Origin: Bacillus sp. EAC
Lineage (GTDB): Bacteria; Bacillota; Bacilli; Bacillales; Bacillaceae_G
Assembly: GCF_002156875.1 (NCBI RefSeq)
Contig: NZ_NCSY01000004.1
Span: 558,001 to 622,000, forward strand
Direction of reading: 5' to 3'
DNA: 64,000 nucleotides
This document shows, piece by piece, positions 17,042-26,686 of the stretch (its first letter is position 1; each line of letters begins with the position of its first letter). A program made the translations under genes and the position numbers. A model generated the notes under the pieces. It saw only the letters and a list, made by a program, of their open reading frames with translations. It did not search any database and was not told where the DNA came from.

Positions 17042-17119
17042 ATGCTAATACCAGCATTGATAGGAATTGTTCTTTTTCTATATTTAATATTCGTACTAAT
17101 TAAACCAGAAAAGTTTTAG
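17042..17119 (+). CDS. kdpF: K+-transporting ATPase KdpF subunit
   Basis: A 25-residue single-helix peptide with the typical KdpF ending YLIFVLIKPEKF. GGGGGAG precedes the ATG by 7-8 bp, and kdpA follows 34 bp later. KdpF is the small stabilising subunit bound at the KdpA-KdpB interface. Confidence 0.85.
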   Translation: MLIPALIGIVLFLYLIFVLIKPEKF

Positions 17120-17153
17120 TAAATTCAGATGAAAAAGTGGGAGGAATTATAAA

Positions 17154-18830
17154 ATGTCCATGGGAATTATACAGGTAGTCGTCACGTTACTACTAATAAT
17201 TTTATTAGTGAAACCCGTTGGTAACTATCTTGTGAAAGTATTTGATTATGAAAAAACAGGTTTAGATCGTTTTTTTGGCCCTGTTGAAAAATTTATTTAT
17301 CGATTAATTGGCGTTCGAGAAAATGAGAAGATGGGATGGAAAAAATATATTTTATCAATGTTACTTTGTAATTTTGTAATGTTGCTGATCTTATATGCAA
17401 TCTTTAGATTTCAAAAATACTTACCTTTTAATCCAGATCATATAGGTAATATGCCTTCAGCATTAGCTTTTAATACAGCTATCTCATTTATTACAAATAC
17501 AAACTGGCAAGCTTATAGCGGTGAAAACACACTTTCATACTTTTCACAAATGATGGCCATAACTTTCCCAATGTTTACTTCAGCGGCGACAGGATTTGCT
17601 GTTGCAATTGCTTTTATTCGTGGTTTAGTTGGACGCCAAGATAATCTAGGCAATTTTTACGTAGATTTAGTACGTGCAATTACTCGTGTATTGTTACCAA
17701 TCTCTTTTATTGTAGCATTATTTTTAGTCTTTCAAGGTGTTCCACAAACACTTCACGGTGCAGCTGATTCAACAACAATGGAAGGCGTTAAACAAATTAT
17801 TACTAGAGGACCTGTTGCCTCATTAGAAGCAATTAAAAATATTGGAACAAATGGCGGTGGATTTTTTGGAACCAATGCAGCACATCCATTTGAAAATCCA
17901 ACTCCTTTATCTAACTTAATACAAATTTTAAGTATGATGCTTTTACCAACTGCATTGGTTTATGCATTTGGAGTAATGGTTAAGAACAAAAAACAAGGTT
18001 GGACTGTGTTTGCAACAATGGGGATTTTATTTATTTCGCTACTTGCAGTCGTTTTTGTAGCTGAATATAATGGGACACCAGCTTTACACTCTCTTGGTTT
18101 AAATGGAAATATGGAAGGGAAAGAAGTTCGATTTGGTTTATCAGAATCAGCTTTATTTACAGCCGCAACAACAGCCGCAACCACTGGTGCTGTAAACACA
18201 ATGCACGATTCTTTAACACCAATTGGAGGCTTTGTTCCGTTAGTAGAAATGATGTTAAATAACGTATTTGGTGGTAAAGGTGTAGGTTTGTTAAACGGTC
18301 TTTTATATGTAATTCTGACTGTTTTTATCTGTGGATTGATGGTCGGACGTACGCCTGAATTTTTAGGAAAGAAAATTGAAGGGAAGGAAATAAAGTTAGC
18401 TTCAATTGCAATATTAATACACCCGTTAATTATTTTGGTCCCAACCGCAATTGCTTTAGCTTTTAAAGGATCAGTCGCTTCGATATTAAATCCTGGATTC
18501 CATGGATTATCAGAAGTTATATATGCTTTCACGTCGGGTGCTGCCAATAATGGTTCGGCATTTGGTGGACTTACTTCAAATACGGATTTCTATAATATAA
18601 CAATAGGTTTAGTTATGTTATTAGGTCGATATATATCGATAATAGCTATGTTAGCAATTGCTGGGTCATTTTCTACAAAGAAAGTTGTTGCAGCATCATC
18701 AGGAACATTCCGAACAGATACACCACTGTTTACAGTGATCTTATTAGCTATTATTTTAGTCGTCTGTGCATTAACGTTTTTCCCAGCGCTTGCACTTGGA
18801 CCGATAGCAGAGCATTTAGGGATGTTTTGA
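17154..18830 (+). CDS. kdpA: K+-transporting ATPase subunit A (ion channel-like subunit)
   Basis: A 558-residue membrane protein with about ten helices and the four selectivity-filter loops of KdpA, such as NTNWQAYSGE, GTNGGGFFGTNAAHPFENP, TTAATTGAVNTMHDSLTP and SGAANNGSAFGGL. It forms the high-affinity K+ entry path of the KdpFABC pump. GGGAGG precedes the ATG by 9 bp. It is full length and in frame with normal spacing to kdpB (35 bp). Confidence 0.97.
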   Translation: MSMGIIQVVVTLLLIILLVKPVGNYLVKVFDYEKTGLDRFFGPVEKFIYRLIGVRENEKMGWKKYILSMLLCNFVMLLILYAIFRFQKYLPFNPDHIGNMPSALAFNTAISFITNTNWQAYSGENTLSYFSQMMAITFPMFTSAATGFAVAIAFIRGLVGRQDNLGNFYVDLVRAITRVLLPISFIVALFLVFQGVPQTLHGAADSTTMEGVKQIITRGPVASLEAIKNIGTNGGGFFGTNAAHPFENPTPLSNLIQILSMMLLPTALVYAFGVMVKNKKQGWTVFATMGILFISLLAVVFVAEYNGTPALHSLGLNGNMEGKEVRFGLSESALFTAATTAATTGAVNTMHDSLTPIGGFVPLVEMMLNNVFGGKGVGLLNGLLYVILTVFICGLMVGRTPEFLGKKIEGKEIKLASIAILIHPLIILVPTAIALAFKGSVASILNPGFHGLSEVIYAFTSGAANNGSAFGGLTSNTDFYNITIGLVMLLGRYISIIAMLAIAGSFSTKKVVAASSGTFRTDTPLFTVILLAIILVVCALTFFPALALGPIAEHLGMF

Positions 18831-18865
18831 TATTTTGGAGCGGTAATAACTAAGGAGGAGACCTC

Positions 18866-20905
18866 ATGGCAATTGAGAATAAACCATTATCAAACGAAAT
18901 AAAAATTCAAGCAGTAGTAGATTCATTTAAGAAATTGAATCCGGTCGCAATGATTAAAAATCCAGTAATGTTTGTAGTTGAAGTTGGAACTTTGATTACA
19001 TTAATTCTTTCTATTAAACCAGATATTTTTGCTATAAGTACTGTAGGAAGAGGATACAATATTGCAGTATTTCTAATTCTTTTATTTACTGTGTTATTTG
19101 CAAATTTTGCTGAAGCACTAGCAGAAGGACGTGGAAAGGCACAGGCAGATACACTTAGAAAAACAAAATCAGAAACGATGGCAAAAGTAAGACAAAAAGA
19201 TGGTTCTTATCAAGAAGCACCATCGACTTCTTTACGAAAAGGTGACATTGTTCGAGTAGACACGGGTGAGATTATACCTTCAGATGGTGAAATTATAGAG
19301 GGTCTTGCATCAATAGATGAATCAGCTATCACAGGTGAATCAGCACCTGTTATAAAAGAAGCTGGAGGAGATTTTTCTTCCGTAACAGGAGGAACTAGAG
19401 TAGTTTCAGATTATATTATTGTAAAAATCCAAACAGATCCAGGCGAATCATTTATAGATCGTATGATTTCGTTAGTAGAAGGAGCAGCTCGTCAAAAAAC
19501 ACCAAATGAAGTGGCATTAACAACTTTATTAGCTGTGTTAACATTAGTATTTTTGATTGTTATTATGACGCTTGTTCCAATAGCTAATTATTTAAATGTT
19601 TCGATTGATGTAGCAACATTAATTGCTCTGCTAGTATGTTTAATTCCGACTACGATTGGTGGATTATTATCTGCTATTGGAATTGCTGGGATGAATCGTG
19701 TTACACAATTTAATGTATTAGCTATGTCAGGTAAAGCAGTAGAAGCTGCTGGTGATATAGATACGATGATCTTAGATAAAACAGGTACAATCACATTTGG
19801 AAATCGAATGGCAAGTGAGTTCATCCCAGTAGGGAAAATAACTGAAAAAGAAGTAAGATTGGCTTCTTTACAATCTTCTGTTAAAGACGAAACGCCAGAA
19901 GGTCGTTCAGTAGTTGAATTGGCGCATAAGTTTGGGATTAGCTGGGATGAAATTGAATACAAAGATGCAGAAATAATCGAATTTACTGCAGAAACTAGAA
20001 TGTCCGGTTTAAATTTAAAAAATGGAACGGAAATAAGAAAAGGTGCAGTAGATGCAATTAAAAAATATATAACTGCTAAAGGTGGAAGTATTCCTACTGA
20101 TCTTGAAGCAAAATCAAATGTTGTAGCCAAAGCAGGGGGCACGCCACTTGCAGTTTCGATAAATGACAAAATTTATGGAGTAATATATTTAAAGGATACC
20201 GTTAAACCAGGACTAAAAGAACGATTTGATGAACTAAGAGCAATGGGAATTAAAACTGTTATGTGCACAGGTGATAATCCTTTAACAGCTGCAACGATTG
20301 CAAGAGAAGCAGGGGTAGATGAATTTATTGCTGAAGCAAAACCAGAAGATAAAATTGAGGCAATTAAGAAAGAACAAGCTGAAGGGAAACTTGTTGCAAT
20401 GACAGGTGACGGGACAAATGATGCTCCAGCTCTAGCTCAAGCAGATGTAGGTTTAGCGATGAACTCAGGTACAATGGCAGCAAAAGAAGCAGCTAATATG
20501 ATTGATTTAGATTCAGATCCGACGAAACTATTGTCTGTTATTGCAATTGGAAAGCAACTGTTAATAACACGTGGATCATTAACAACTTTTTCCATTGCAA
20601 ATGATATTGCGAAGTACTTCGCGATTATTCCTGCGCTATTTATTATGGCAATACCGCAGCTTCAATATCTTAATATTATGGGATTGAATTCACCAAAGTC
20701 TGCAATTCTATCAGCTTTAATATTTAACGCTATCATCATACCGCTCCTGATTCCGGTTGCAATGAAGGGTGCGAAATATAAGCCAATGGATGCAAATAAA
20801 CTTCTTTCAAGGAACTTATTAATATATGGACTTGGAGGAGTGATTGCACCGTTTGTTGGAATAAAAATCATAGACATATTAGTATCAACACTACAATTTG
20901 TGTAA
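18866..20905 (+). CDS. kdpB: K+-transporting P-type ATPase subunit B
   Basis: A 679-residue P-type ATPase: actuator TGES in [14 protein letters not shown], phosphorylated Asp304 in [10 protein letters not shown], nucleotide-binding loop motifs, and the hinge [21 protein letters not shown]. The length and membrane segments match KdpB. It hydrolyses ATP to drive K+ uptake through KdpA. AAGGAGG lies 8 bp before the ATG, and the stop codon is 24 bp before the chosen kdpC start. Confidence 0.98.
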   Translation: MAIENKPLSNEIKIQAVVDSFKKLNPVAMIKNPVMFVVEVGTLITLILSIKPDIFAISTVGRGYNIAVFLILLFTVLFANFAEALAEGRGKAQADTLRKTKSETMAKVRQKDGSYQEAPSTSLRKGDIVRVDTGEIIPSDGEIIEGLASIDESAITGESAPVIKEAGGDFSSVTGGTRVVSDYIIVKIQTDPGESFIDRMISLVEGAARQKTPNEVALTTLLAVLTLVFLIVIMTLVPIANYLNVSIDVATLIALLVCLIPTTIGGLLSAIGIAGMNRVTQFNVLAMSGKAVEAAGDIDTMILDKTGTITFGNRMASEFIPVGKITEKEVRLASLQSSVKDETPEGRSVVELAHKFGISWDEIEYKDAEIIEFTAETRMSGLNLKNGTEIRKGAVDAIKKYITAKGGSIPTDLEAKSNVVAKAGGTPLAVSINDKIYGVIYLKDTVKPGLKERFDELRAMGIKTVMCTGDNPLTAATIAREAGVDEFIAEAKPEDKIEAIKKEQAEGKLVAMTGDGTNDAPALAQADVGLAMNSGTMAAKEAANMIDLDSDPTKLLSVIAIGKQLLITRGSLTTFSIANDIAKYFAIIPALFIMAIPQLQYLNIMGLNSPKSAILSALIFNAIIIPLLIPVAMKGAKYKPMDANKLLSRNLLIYGLGGVIAPFVGIKIIDILVSTLQFV

Positions 20906-20929
20906 TTGAAGAGAATGGAGGATTTCACC

Positions 20930-21490
20930 TTGAAATCATTAATGGTTGCGCTTAGGGCATCTATCATATTATTGCTATTATGTGGATTTGCTTATCCACT
21001 AGCAACGACAGGAGTTGCACAAGTTCTATTTCCGAAACAAGCTGAAGGAAGTTTAATAAAATCAAATGGTAAAATTGAAGGTTCAAAATTATTAGCCCAA
21101 GAATTTAAAGGTCCTGATTGGTTCCATTCTAGAGCTTCTGCGGCTAATTACAATCCAACTGCTTCTGCCGCAACGAATGCAGCAGTTGCATCAGATGAAT
21201 ATGTTAAAGCAACCAAAGAAAAAATAAATGAAATTAGAAAAGAGAATAATGACTTAGGAAAAAACATACCAGCTGATTTAGTAACTACATCTGGTTCTGG
21301 ATTTGATCCGGATTTATCGCCTGAAGGTGCAAAAGCACAGGTACCTAGAATATCTAAGGCCACAGGAATTTCACAAAAACAATTAGTATCGTTAATAAAT
21401 AAACATACAATTGGTCGTCAATTAGGTATATTTGGAGAACCACGTGTAAATGTATTGGAGTTAAACATCGCTCTAAAGAATTTGAAATAA
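20930..21490 (+). CDS. kdpC: K+-transporting ATPase subunit C
   Basis: A 186-residue protein with one N-terminal membrane helix (ASIILLLLCGFAYPLATTGVAQ) and an extracytoplasmic domain with FKGPDWFHSRASAANYNPTA and SGSGFDPDLSPEGA, all standard for KdpC. TTG at 20930 is chosen because GGAGG (20917-20921) lies 8 bp upstream; the frame also runs back to a TTG at 20906 that has no ribosome binding site. Confidence 0.95.
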   Translation: MKSLMVALRASIILLLLCGFAYPLATTGVAQVLFPKQAEGSLIKSNGKIEGSKLLAQEFKGPDWFHSRASAANYNPTASAATNAAVASDEYVKATKEKINEIRKENNDLGKNIPADLVTTSGSGFDPDLSPEGAKAQVPRISKATGISQKQLVSLINKHTIGRQLGIFGEPRVNVLELNIALKNLK

Positions 21491-21519
21491 AAAAGGGGAG
21501 AATTTTTCTCTCCTTTTTC
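21488..21519 (+). terminator. Terminator between kdpC and the KdpD-like gene
   Basis: AAAAGGGGAGAA pairs with TTCTCTCCTTTTT (one G-T) directly at the kdpC stop, with a T tail. Some read-through would be needed if the KdpD-like gene has no promoter of its own; none is obvious in the 30 bp that follow. Confidence 0.75.
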
Positions 21520-21548
21520 ACTATGATTAAAGAAAGGAGGTAGAATAA

Positions 21549-23891
21549 TTGAGTGATAAGCAATTCCGAAGAAAGACACCTGAAGAAATACTATTATCGA
21601 TTCAAAAAATACGAAAAGGTAGATTGAAAATTATCGTTGGTACAGTAAGTGGCTCTGGAAAAACATATCACTTGCTTCAAGAAGGAAATGTACTTAAAGA
21701 ACGTGGAATCGATGTAGTTATTGGATTAATTAGCGAAACAAATCGGCAAAAAACAATTGAACAAATTGGATGTTTGGAAAAAATTCCATCGATTAAATGG
21801 GAAGATAATGGAGTGTTAAAACAGGACCTTGATCTAGATGCAATTGTGACTCGTAATCCGGAGGTCTTGTTAGTTGATGCACTAGCTCACCAAAATCGCC
21901 CGAAAGCAACTTTTCCAACACGTTTAGATGATATTAATTATTTAGTAAGTAAAAATATAAGTGTTATTACGACGATGAATATATATGAAATAAAAGAAGT
22001 TCATGAAGAAGCTGATAAGTTAACAGGTGGAAATGTAAAAGTTAATTTATTTGTACCTGAAGAGACGCTAGCTTTGGCAGATGACGTTAGGCTATTAGAT
22101 GTAACTCCTGAAGTGCTTTTAAAAAGATCACAAGATGAGGATATTGAATCTAATGAGGAGTACAATATAAATAGAATTCAACTTTATCATCAAAGCAATC
22201 TTGCTGTACTGCGTGAACTAGCCTTAAGATTTATAGCAGGTGAAGTAAATGATGCTCTTGATGAATATCGGGAAAAACATGGTATGGTTGGACCATCTGG
22301 AGCTTCAGAAAAAATATTAGTTACAGTCCAATATCATTGGAATGGATCAATTTTAGTTCGAAGGGGACAACAAATTTCTAAGAGATTAAGTGGTGATTTG
22401 CATGTCGTTTGTTTTCAACCGCCTAACAAAAAATTTACTAGTAATGAATTGACTTTTAAAAGATCAATCATAAAATTAGTAGAAAAATTGGGAGGTGAAT
22501 TTGAAGAATTACCTCTAAAAAGTGATTCAATTGCAGATCAAGTTGTCCAATATGCAACCCAACATAATATTACTAGTATTGTAATGGGACAATCCAAAAG
22601 AACCCGATTTGAAGAAATTGTTTACGGATCTATTATTAACAAAATTTTAAGAAAAACAAAAAATATAGATGTCTTTATTGTTGCAGACAGAGCGGAAAAA
22701 GATGGAGAAAGAGTAATACCTACCAAACAAGTAAGTAAAGAAATTGTCGATCCTTATCGTCGTTTAACACCTCAAGAACTAGTTAGTGAAATCAATAAGA
22801 TAAAACGAGGCTCATTAAAAGTATATATTGGTGCAGCGCCAGGCGTAGGGAAAACTTATACAATGTTAAGAGAAGCAAATGAAATAAGGAAAAATGGTAT
22901 TGATATCGTTATAGGATTATTGGAAACTCATGGTCGAAAAGAAACAATTGAAAAAATAGGTGATTTGGAAATCGTACCTCGAAAAAAGATATCTTATAAG
23001 GGTACTACGCTAGAGGAAATGGATTCGGATGCTATTATCAAGCGTAATCCAGAGGTCGTTTTAATTGATGAGTTAGCTCATACAAATGTGACAGAAAGTA
23101 AGTTTCATAAAAGATATGAGGATGTAGAGGAAATTTTAAAAGCGGGTATATCTGTCATTTCTACTATGAATATACAACATATTGAAAGTCTAAATGATAG
23201 TGTGGAACAAATCACAGGTGTACGAGTGAGAGAAACAGTACCAGACCATATTCTAAGAAATGCAGATGAAGTTGAATTAATTGATATTTCACCAAAAGCA
23301 CTTCGAGAAAGAATGAGAGAAGGCCGAATTTACGCTCCGATTAAAATCGAACAGTCACTAACTAATTTTTTTAAGACTGGAAATCTAATTGCCCTTCGCG
23401 AGTTAGCGCTTAGAGAAATTGCAGATGATGTAGATGAACGTTTAGAGGCATGGGAAAGAGACTTAACATTACGTGGTCCTTGGAGGCAAGAAGAAGTTAT
23501 TTTCGTTTGTGTAAATTTAAGAACTGATAGTGAAAGACTCATTCGCCGTGGTTTTCGAATTGCCTATAGATTAAAAGCAACTTGGTATGTTGCATATGTT
23601 AAAGATCATGAAGATCTATCTGAAGAAGAAGTTCTTTCTTTAAAGAAAATAAAAGAACTGACTCAACGACTAGGAGGAGTATTTGAAGTATATGCAGCAA
23701 CAGACCGTCGACATGTTTTTTTAGAGTTAGTTACAAGAATGACCGAGAAAAATACAACTCAAGTTATTATGGGGCAGTCTGCTCGTACGAGATGGGAAGA
23801 AATAAAAACGGGCTCAATTGTCCAAAAATTATTAAGAGAATTAAGGCATTTAGATGTTTTGGTAGTTGGTGATCAAACATCCAATCCATGA
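21549..23891 (+). CDS. Tandem KdpD sensor protein without histidine kinase
   Basis: A 780-residue soluble protein made of two consecutive copies of the KdpD N-terminal module (KdpD domain plus USP-like domain), at about residues 1-390 and 398-780. The membrane helices and kinase of ordinary KdpD are missing, and no kdpE follows. Copy 2 has the family Walker A GAAPGVGKTYTML (428-440) and Walker B VVLIDELAHTN. Copy 1 has GTVSGSGKTYHLL (31-43) but a changed Walker B, LLVDALAHQN (Glu to Ala). USP regions end in VMGQSKRTRFEE and VIMGQSARTRWEE. The staphylococcal KdpD USP domain binds c-di-AMP, but its reported SxS...FTAxY motif is not intact here. Start TTG after AAAGGAGGT. Confidence 0.93.
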   Translation: MSDKQFRRKTPEEILLSIQKIRKGRLKIIVGTVSGSGKTYHLLQEGNVLKERGIDVVIGLISETNRQKTIEQIGCLEKIPSIKWEDNGVLKQDLDLDAIVTRNPEVLLVDALAHQNRPKATFPTRLDDINYLVSKNISVITTMNIYEIKEVHEEADKLTGGNVKVNLFVPEETLALADDVRLLDVTPEVLLKRSQDEDIESNEEYNINRIQLYHQSNLAVLRELALRFIAGEVNDALDEYREKHGMVGPSGASEKILVTVQYHWNGSILVRRGQQISKRLSGDLHVVCFQPPNKKFTSNELTFKRSIIKLVEKLGGEFEELPLKSDSIADQVVQYATQHNITSIVMGQSKRTRFEEIVYGSIINKILRKTKNIDVFIVADRAEKDGERVIPTKQVSKEIVDPYRRLTPQELVSEINKIKRGSLKVYIGAAPGVGKTYTMLREANEIRKNGIDIVIGLLETHGRKETIEKIGDLEIVPRKKISYKGTTLEEMDSDAIIKRNPEVVLIDELAHTNVTESKFHKRYEDVEEILKAGISVISTMNIQHIESLNDSVEQITGVRVRETVPDHILRNADEVELIDISPKALRERMREGRIYAPIKIEQSLTNFFKTGNLIALRELALREIADDVDERLEAWERDLTLRGPWRQEEVIFVCVNLRTDSERLIRRGFRIAYRLKATWYVAYVKDHEDLSEEEVLSLKKIKELTQRLGGVFEVYAATDRRHVFLELVTRMTEKNTTQVIMGQSARTRWEEIKTGSIVQKLLRELRHLDVLVVGDQTSNP

Positions 23892-23946
23892 TTTATTATT
23901 TTATTTTCTGAAAAAATATATTTAATTTATTAATAGGAGTAAAGCG

Positions 23947-24204
23947 ATGTCGTTCTTGAAAAAAATAAAATTTAATAAAGCACTAATTAAATTCGAAAAA
24001 TTAGAAATGAAATTTAAAACTGAGAACAGTAGGGATATTGATTTAGTCAGCTGGCCATTAATTATTGATCATCTAATAAATGGAGCAGAAACAAAAGAAG
24101 AATTGAGAACAGTAGAGCAAGCAGTTAGAGTGTATAAAAGTTACTTGCAAAAACATTTTCCATTGCATTCATATCTAATTGAAAAGAATGAAATTGAACA
24201 ATAA
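23947..24204 (+). CDS. Hypothetical 85-residue protein after the KdpD-like gene
   Basis: A Lys/Glu-rich helical protein with no membrane segment. AGGAG lies 8 bp before the ATG. It is 55 bp downstream of the tandem KdpD gene with no terminator between and a strong one after, so it is probably the last gene of the kdp transcript. No family recognised; a partner of the KdpD-like protein is possible but unsupported. Confidence 0.65.
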   Translation: MSFLKKIKFNKALIKFEKLEMKFKTENSRDIDLVSWPLIIDHLINGAETKEELRTVEQAVRVYKSYLQKHFPLHSYLIEKNEIEQ

Positions 24205-24245
24205 ATGAATGTATGGTTTATAAAGACTAATTTATTTTAAATTGC

Positions 24246-24279
24246 TGCATTACTTCTAAAGGAAGTAATGCATTTTTTT
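24246..24279 (+). terminator. Terminator of the kdp cluster
   Basis: TGCATTACTTC and GAAGTAATGCA form a perfect 11-bp stem with a 5-nt loop, followed by TTTTTTT. Confidence 0.95.
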
Positions 24280-24439
24280 ATTTAATTTAATTTTCATTTT
24301 GATCGTAATAACTGTTAATATGAAATTTTCAGATATGAAGGCCTTATATTACGAATACAAGGCACTCCTTCTTTAATAGAGAGATGTATTCTTTACGATA
24401 GTGAAAATTTTTATCAAAATAAGTCAAAAAAAAATTATC

Positions 24440-24468
24440 TTTACAAATTTGACATAGCGATATATAGT
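24440..24468 (+). promoter_or_regulatory. SigA promoter of the kimA riboswitch transcript
   Basis: TTTACA (24440-24445), a 17-bp spacer and TATAGT (24463-24468) lie about 60 bp before aptamer 4. Confidence 0.65.
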
Positions 24469-24524
24469 TACATTTGGAAATTATATATTTGAACTAGTAC
24501 ATAACCTAAATTGCTTAATCTTAA

Positions 24525-24682
24525 AAAGAGCGGGGGAACCATTTCTTTATTGGGGTGAATCCTTTTTGTTAAGGTAGGGGTATTCTTTAATCCCGAATCC
24601 GACAGCTAACCTCGTCAGCATTTAAAGAAGGGGTTTATTTAGTATTTTTTACAAACACTAAGTAAAGCTTAGTGTTTTTTTG
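24525..24682 (+). promoter_or_regulatory. ydaO-class c-di-AMP riboswitch 4 with terminator, upstream of the KimA-like gene
   Basis: Conserved blocks: GAGCGGGGGAACCATT, TTGGGGTGAATCC, AAGGTAGGGGTATTC, TCCCGAATCCGACAGCTAACC and TCGTCAGC. A terminator follows at 24654-24680 (AACACTAAG with CTTAGTGTT, then TTTTTTT). This is the classic arrangement of the ydaO (kimA) leader of B. subtilis. Confidence 0.96.
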
Positions 24683-24711
24683 TGCGCTTTTTTAAGAAAG
24701 GGGAGAAAAAA

Positions 24712-26616
24712 ATGCATCATCCATCTGATTATATGGAGCTTGGATTATTTATTTTAGCAATTTTTGCAATCTGGTACTCCATTTCTAACTTTAACAGTGT
24801 AAAACGAATTTTCATTGGTAGACCAATGAGAACTGCTGAGGTTCATGCACAGCATAATAAATTGATTTGGTTTATTGCTTTACCAATTCTTGCTGCTGAT
24901 CTCTATTCATCTGTCTCTTATGGACCAGAAGCAGGTATGACTGAGTTGATTGGTCTAGGTCCAGAAGCAAAATGGTATATCATACCGATAACGATTGCGT
25001 CAGTTATTCTATTAGGAATTCTAATTCTTTCATATATAATGGGGATTTTAGCTTATCCTAGTGGAGGAGGAGCTTATGCAATTGCAAAAGATAATTTTAA
25101 GCAAAGATGGGTGTCACTAGTTGCTTCAAGTTCACTTTTAGTGGATTATATTTTAACAGTTGCAGTTTCTGTTTCCGCAGCGCTTGAGGCAGTGTCTTCT
25201 GCATATCCAACTGTTGCACCTTATGAAACTGTTTTAGCAATTTTATGCGTATTTATCTTATTAGTTGTTAATTTACGAGGTGTAGCAGAATCAGCCAAAA
25301 TTTTCGCATGGCCGACATTTGGATTTATGATATGTATGTTACTTTTAATATTTACTGGTTTTTTTGATGAATTCCAAAATGGTTTTGTACAACATCATAC
25401 ACCGTCATTTGGAACAGTTCCTCAAGGTTTAAGTATCCTATTAGTGTTAAAAGCATTTAGTTCGGCATGTTCAGCTTTAACTGGAATTGAAACAATTTCA
25501 AATGCAGTACCAATTTTTAGAGAACCACGACAAAAAAATGCAATCAAAACATATATAGCACTAGGTGTGATTACCTCTGTAACACTTTTAGGTTTTGCAT
25601 ATCATTTATATGTTAATGGAATAGCACCAAATCCAAATGATACAATGTTATCACAACTGATTCAGGTATATTTTGGACATGGAATTCTTTATCAAGTAAT
25701 CATTTGGTTCACTTTTATCATTCTGATTTTAGCAGCAAATTCAACATTTACAGGTTTTTCACAATTAGCAGCTATAGTAGCGGCTGATGGATTTTTACCT
25801 AGAGGTTTTACAAATCGTGGAGATCGTCTAGGTTATTCAAACGGAATTATTGCACTTGCAGCTGCAGCAAGTATATTAATCATTGCATTCCAAGCTCATA
25901 CAAATGCACTAATACCGTTATATGCAATTGGTGTATTCCTTTCTTTTACAATTGCACAATTAGGATTAACTAGAAGATGGAAACGTGTAAAAGGGCCAAA
26001 TTGGCAAGTGAAATTAGCGATTAATTTAGTCGGTTTAATCGTAACATCTGTTGTTACAGTCATATTTGCAGTTACAAAATTTATAGATGGTGCATGGGTT
26101 GTCTTAGTCGTCATACCGAGTATCATATTCCTTTCATTAGCAATTTATAAACATTATCAAAATGTCGCACAAGAATTGCGTATTGATTTAAGCACCTTTA
26201 AACCAGAAGCAAATAAAGTCATCACAATTGTGTTAGTTTCTGGTACTCATCGAGTAGTTCATAATACACTATCTTTCGCAAAAGGTATTTCTGAGGATTT
26301 GATAGCGGTCTATGTAGGATTTGATGATGAATCTATTCAGAGGATGGAAGAAAAGTGGGAGGAGTGGGGGAATCCTTGTCGACTAGTTGTACTAAAAAGT
26401 CAATATAGATCAGTATTAGAACCACTTTCAAGATTCATTAAATTAGTAGAAGGAAGAGGAACTAATAGTCATATTCAAATTGTCATTCCACAATTTATCC
26501 CCAAAAAATGGTGGCATAATCTGTTGCACAATCAAACTGCGTTGCTACTTCGATTATGGTTAATCAGACAGAAAGATGTTGTTATTACAACAGTTCCTTA
26601 TCATTTAAGAAAATAA
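24712..26616 (+). CDS. kimA: KimA-like high-affinity potassium importer (APC/KUP family)
   Basis: A 634-residue protein with about 12 membrane helices and a ~150-residue cytoplasmic C-terminal domain (from about residue 485). The N-terminal FIGRPMRTAEVHAQ then ADLYSSVSYGPEA and YPSGGGAYAIAKDNF fit the KimA group. KimA imports K+ with protons and is shut off by c-di-AMP at both RNA and protein level. ATG at 24712 is used because AAGGGGAG lies 7 bp before it; the frame extends 10 codons to a GTG inside the riboswitch terminator. It is slightly longer than B. subtilis KimA (607). Confidence 0.9.
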   Translation: MHHPSDYMELGLFILAIFAIWYSISNFNSVKRIFIGRPMRTAEVHAQHNKLIWFIALPILAADLYSSVSYGPEAGMTELIGLGPEAKWYIIPITIASVILLGILILSYIMGILAYPSGGGAYAIAKDNFKQRWVSLVASSSLLVDYILTVAVSVSAALEAVSSAYPTVAPYETVLAILCVFILLVVNLRGVAESAKIFAWPTFGFMICMLLLIFTGFFDEFQNGFVQHHTPSFGTVPQGLSILLVLKAFSSACSALTGIETISNAVPIFREPRQKNAIKTYIALGVITSVTLLGFAYHLYVNGIAPNPNDTMLSQLIQVYFGHGILYQVIIWFTFIILILAANSTFTGFSQLAAIVAADGFLPRGFTNRGDRLGYSNGIIALAAAASILIIAFQAHTNALIPLYAIGVFLSFTIAQLGLTRRWKRVKGPNWQVKLAINLVGLIVTSVVTVIFAVTKFIDGAWVVLVVIPSIIFLSLAIYKHYQNVAQELRIDLSTFKPEANKVITIVLVSGTHRVVHNTLSFAKGISEDLIAVYVGFDDESIQRMEEKWEEWGNPCRLVVLKSQYRSVLEPLSRFIKLVEGRGTNSHIQIVIPQFIPKKWWHNLLHNQTALLLRLWLIRQKDVVITTVPYHLRK

Positions 26617-26620
26617 AATA

Positions 26621-26657
26621 AAAAAGCATGGAATTATACTAATTTCATGCTTTTTTA
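26621..26657. terminator. Bidirectional terminator between kimA and germination operon 1
   Basis: AAAAAGCATG-GAATTA pairs with TAATTT-CATGCTTTTTT. T runs occur on both strands, serving the convergent genes ending at 26616 and 26687. Confidence 0.9.
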
Positions 26658-26686
26658 CTTTTTGTAGAAACCTCGATTTGGCTCAC

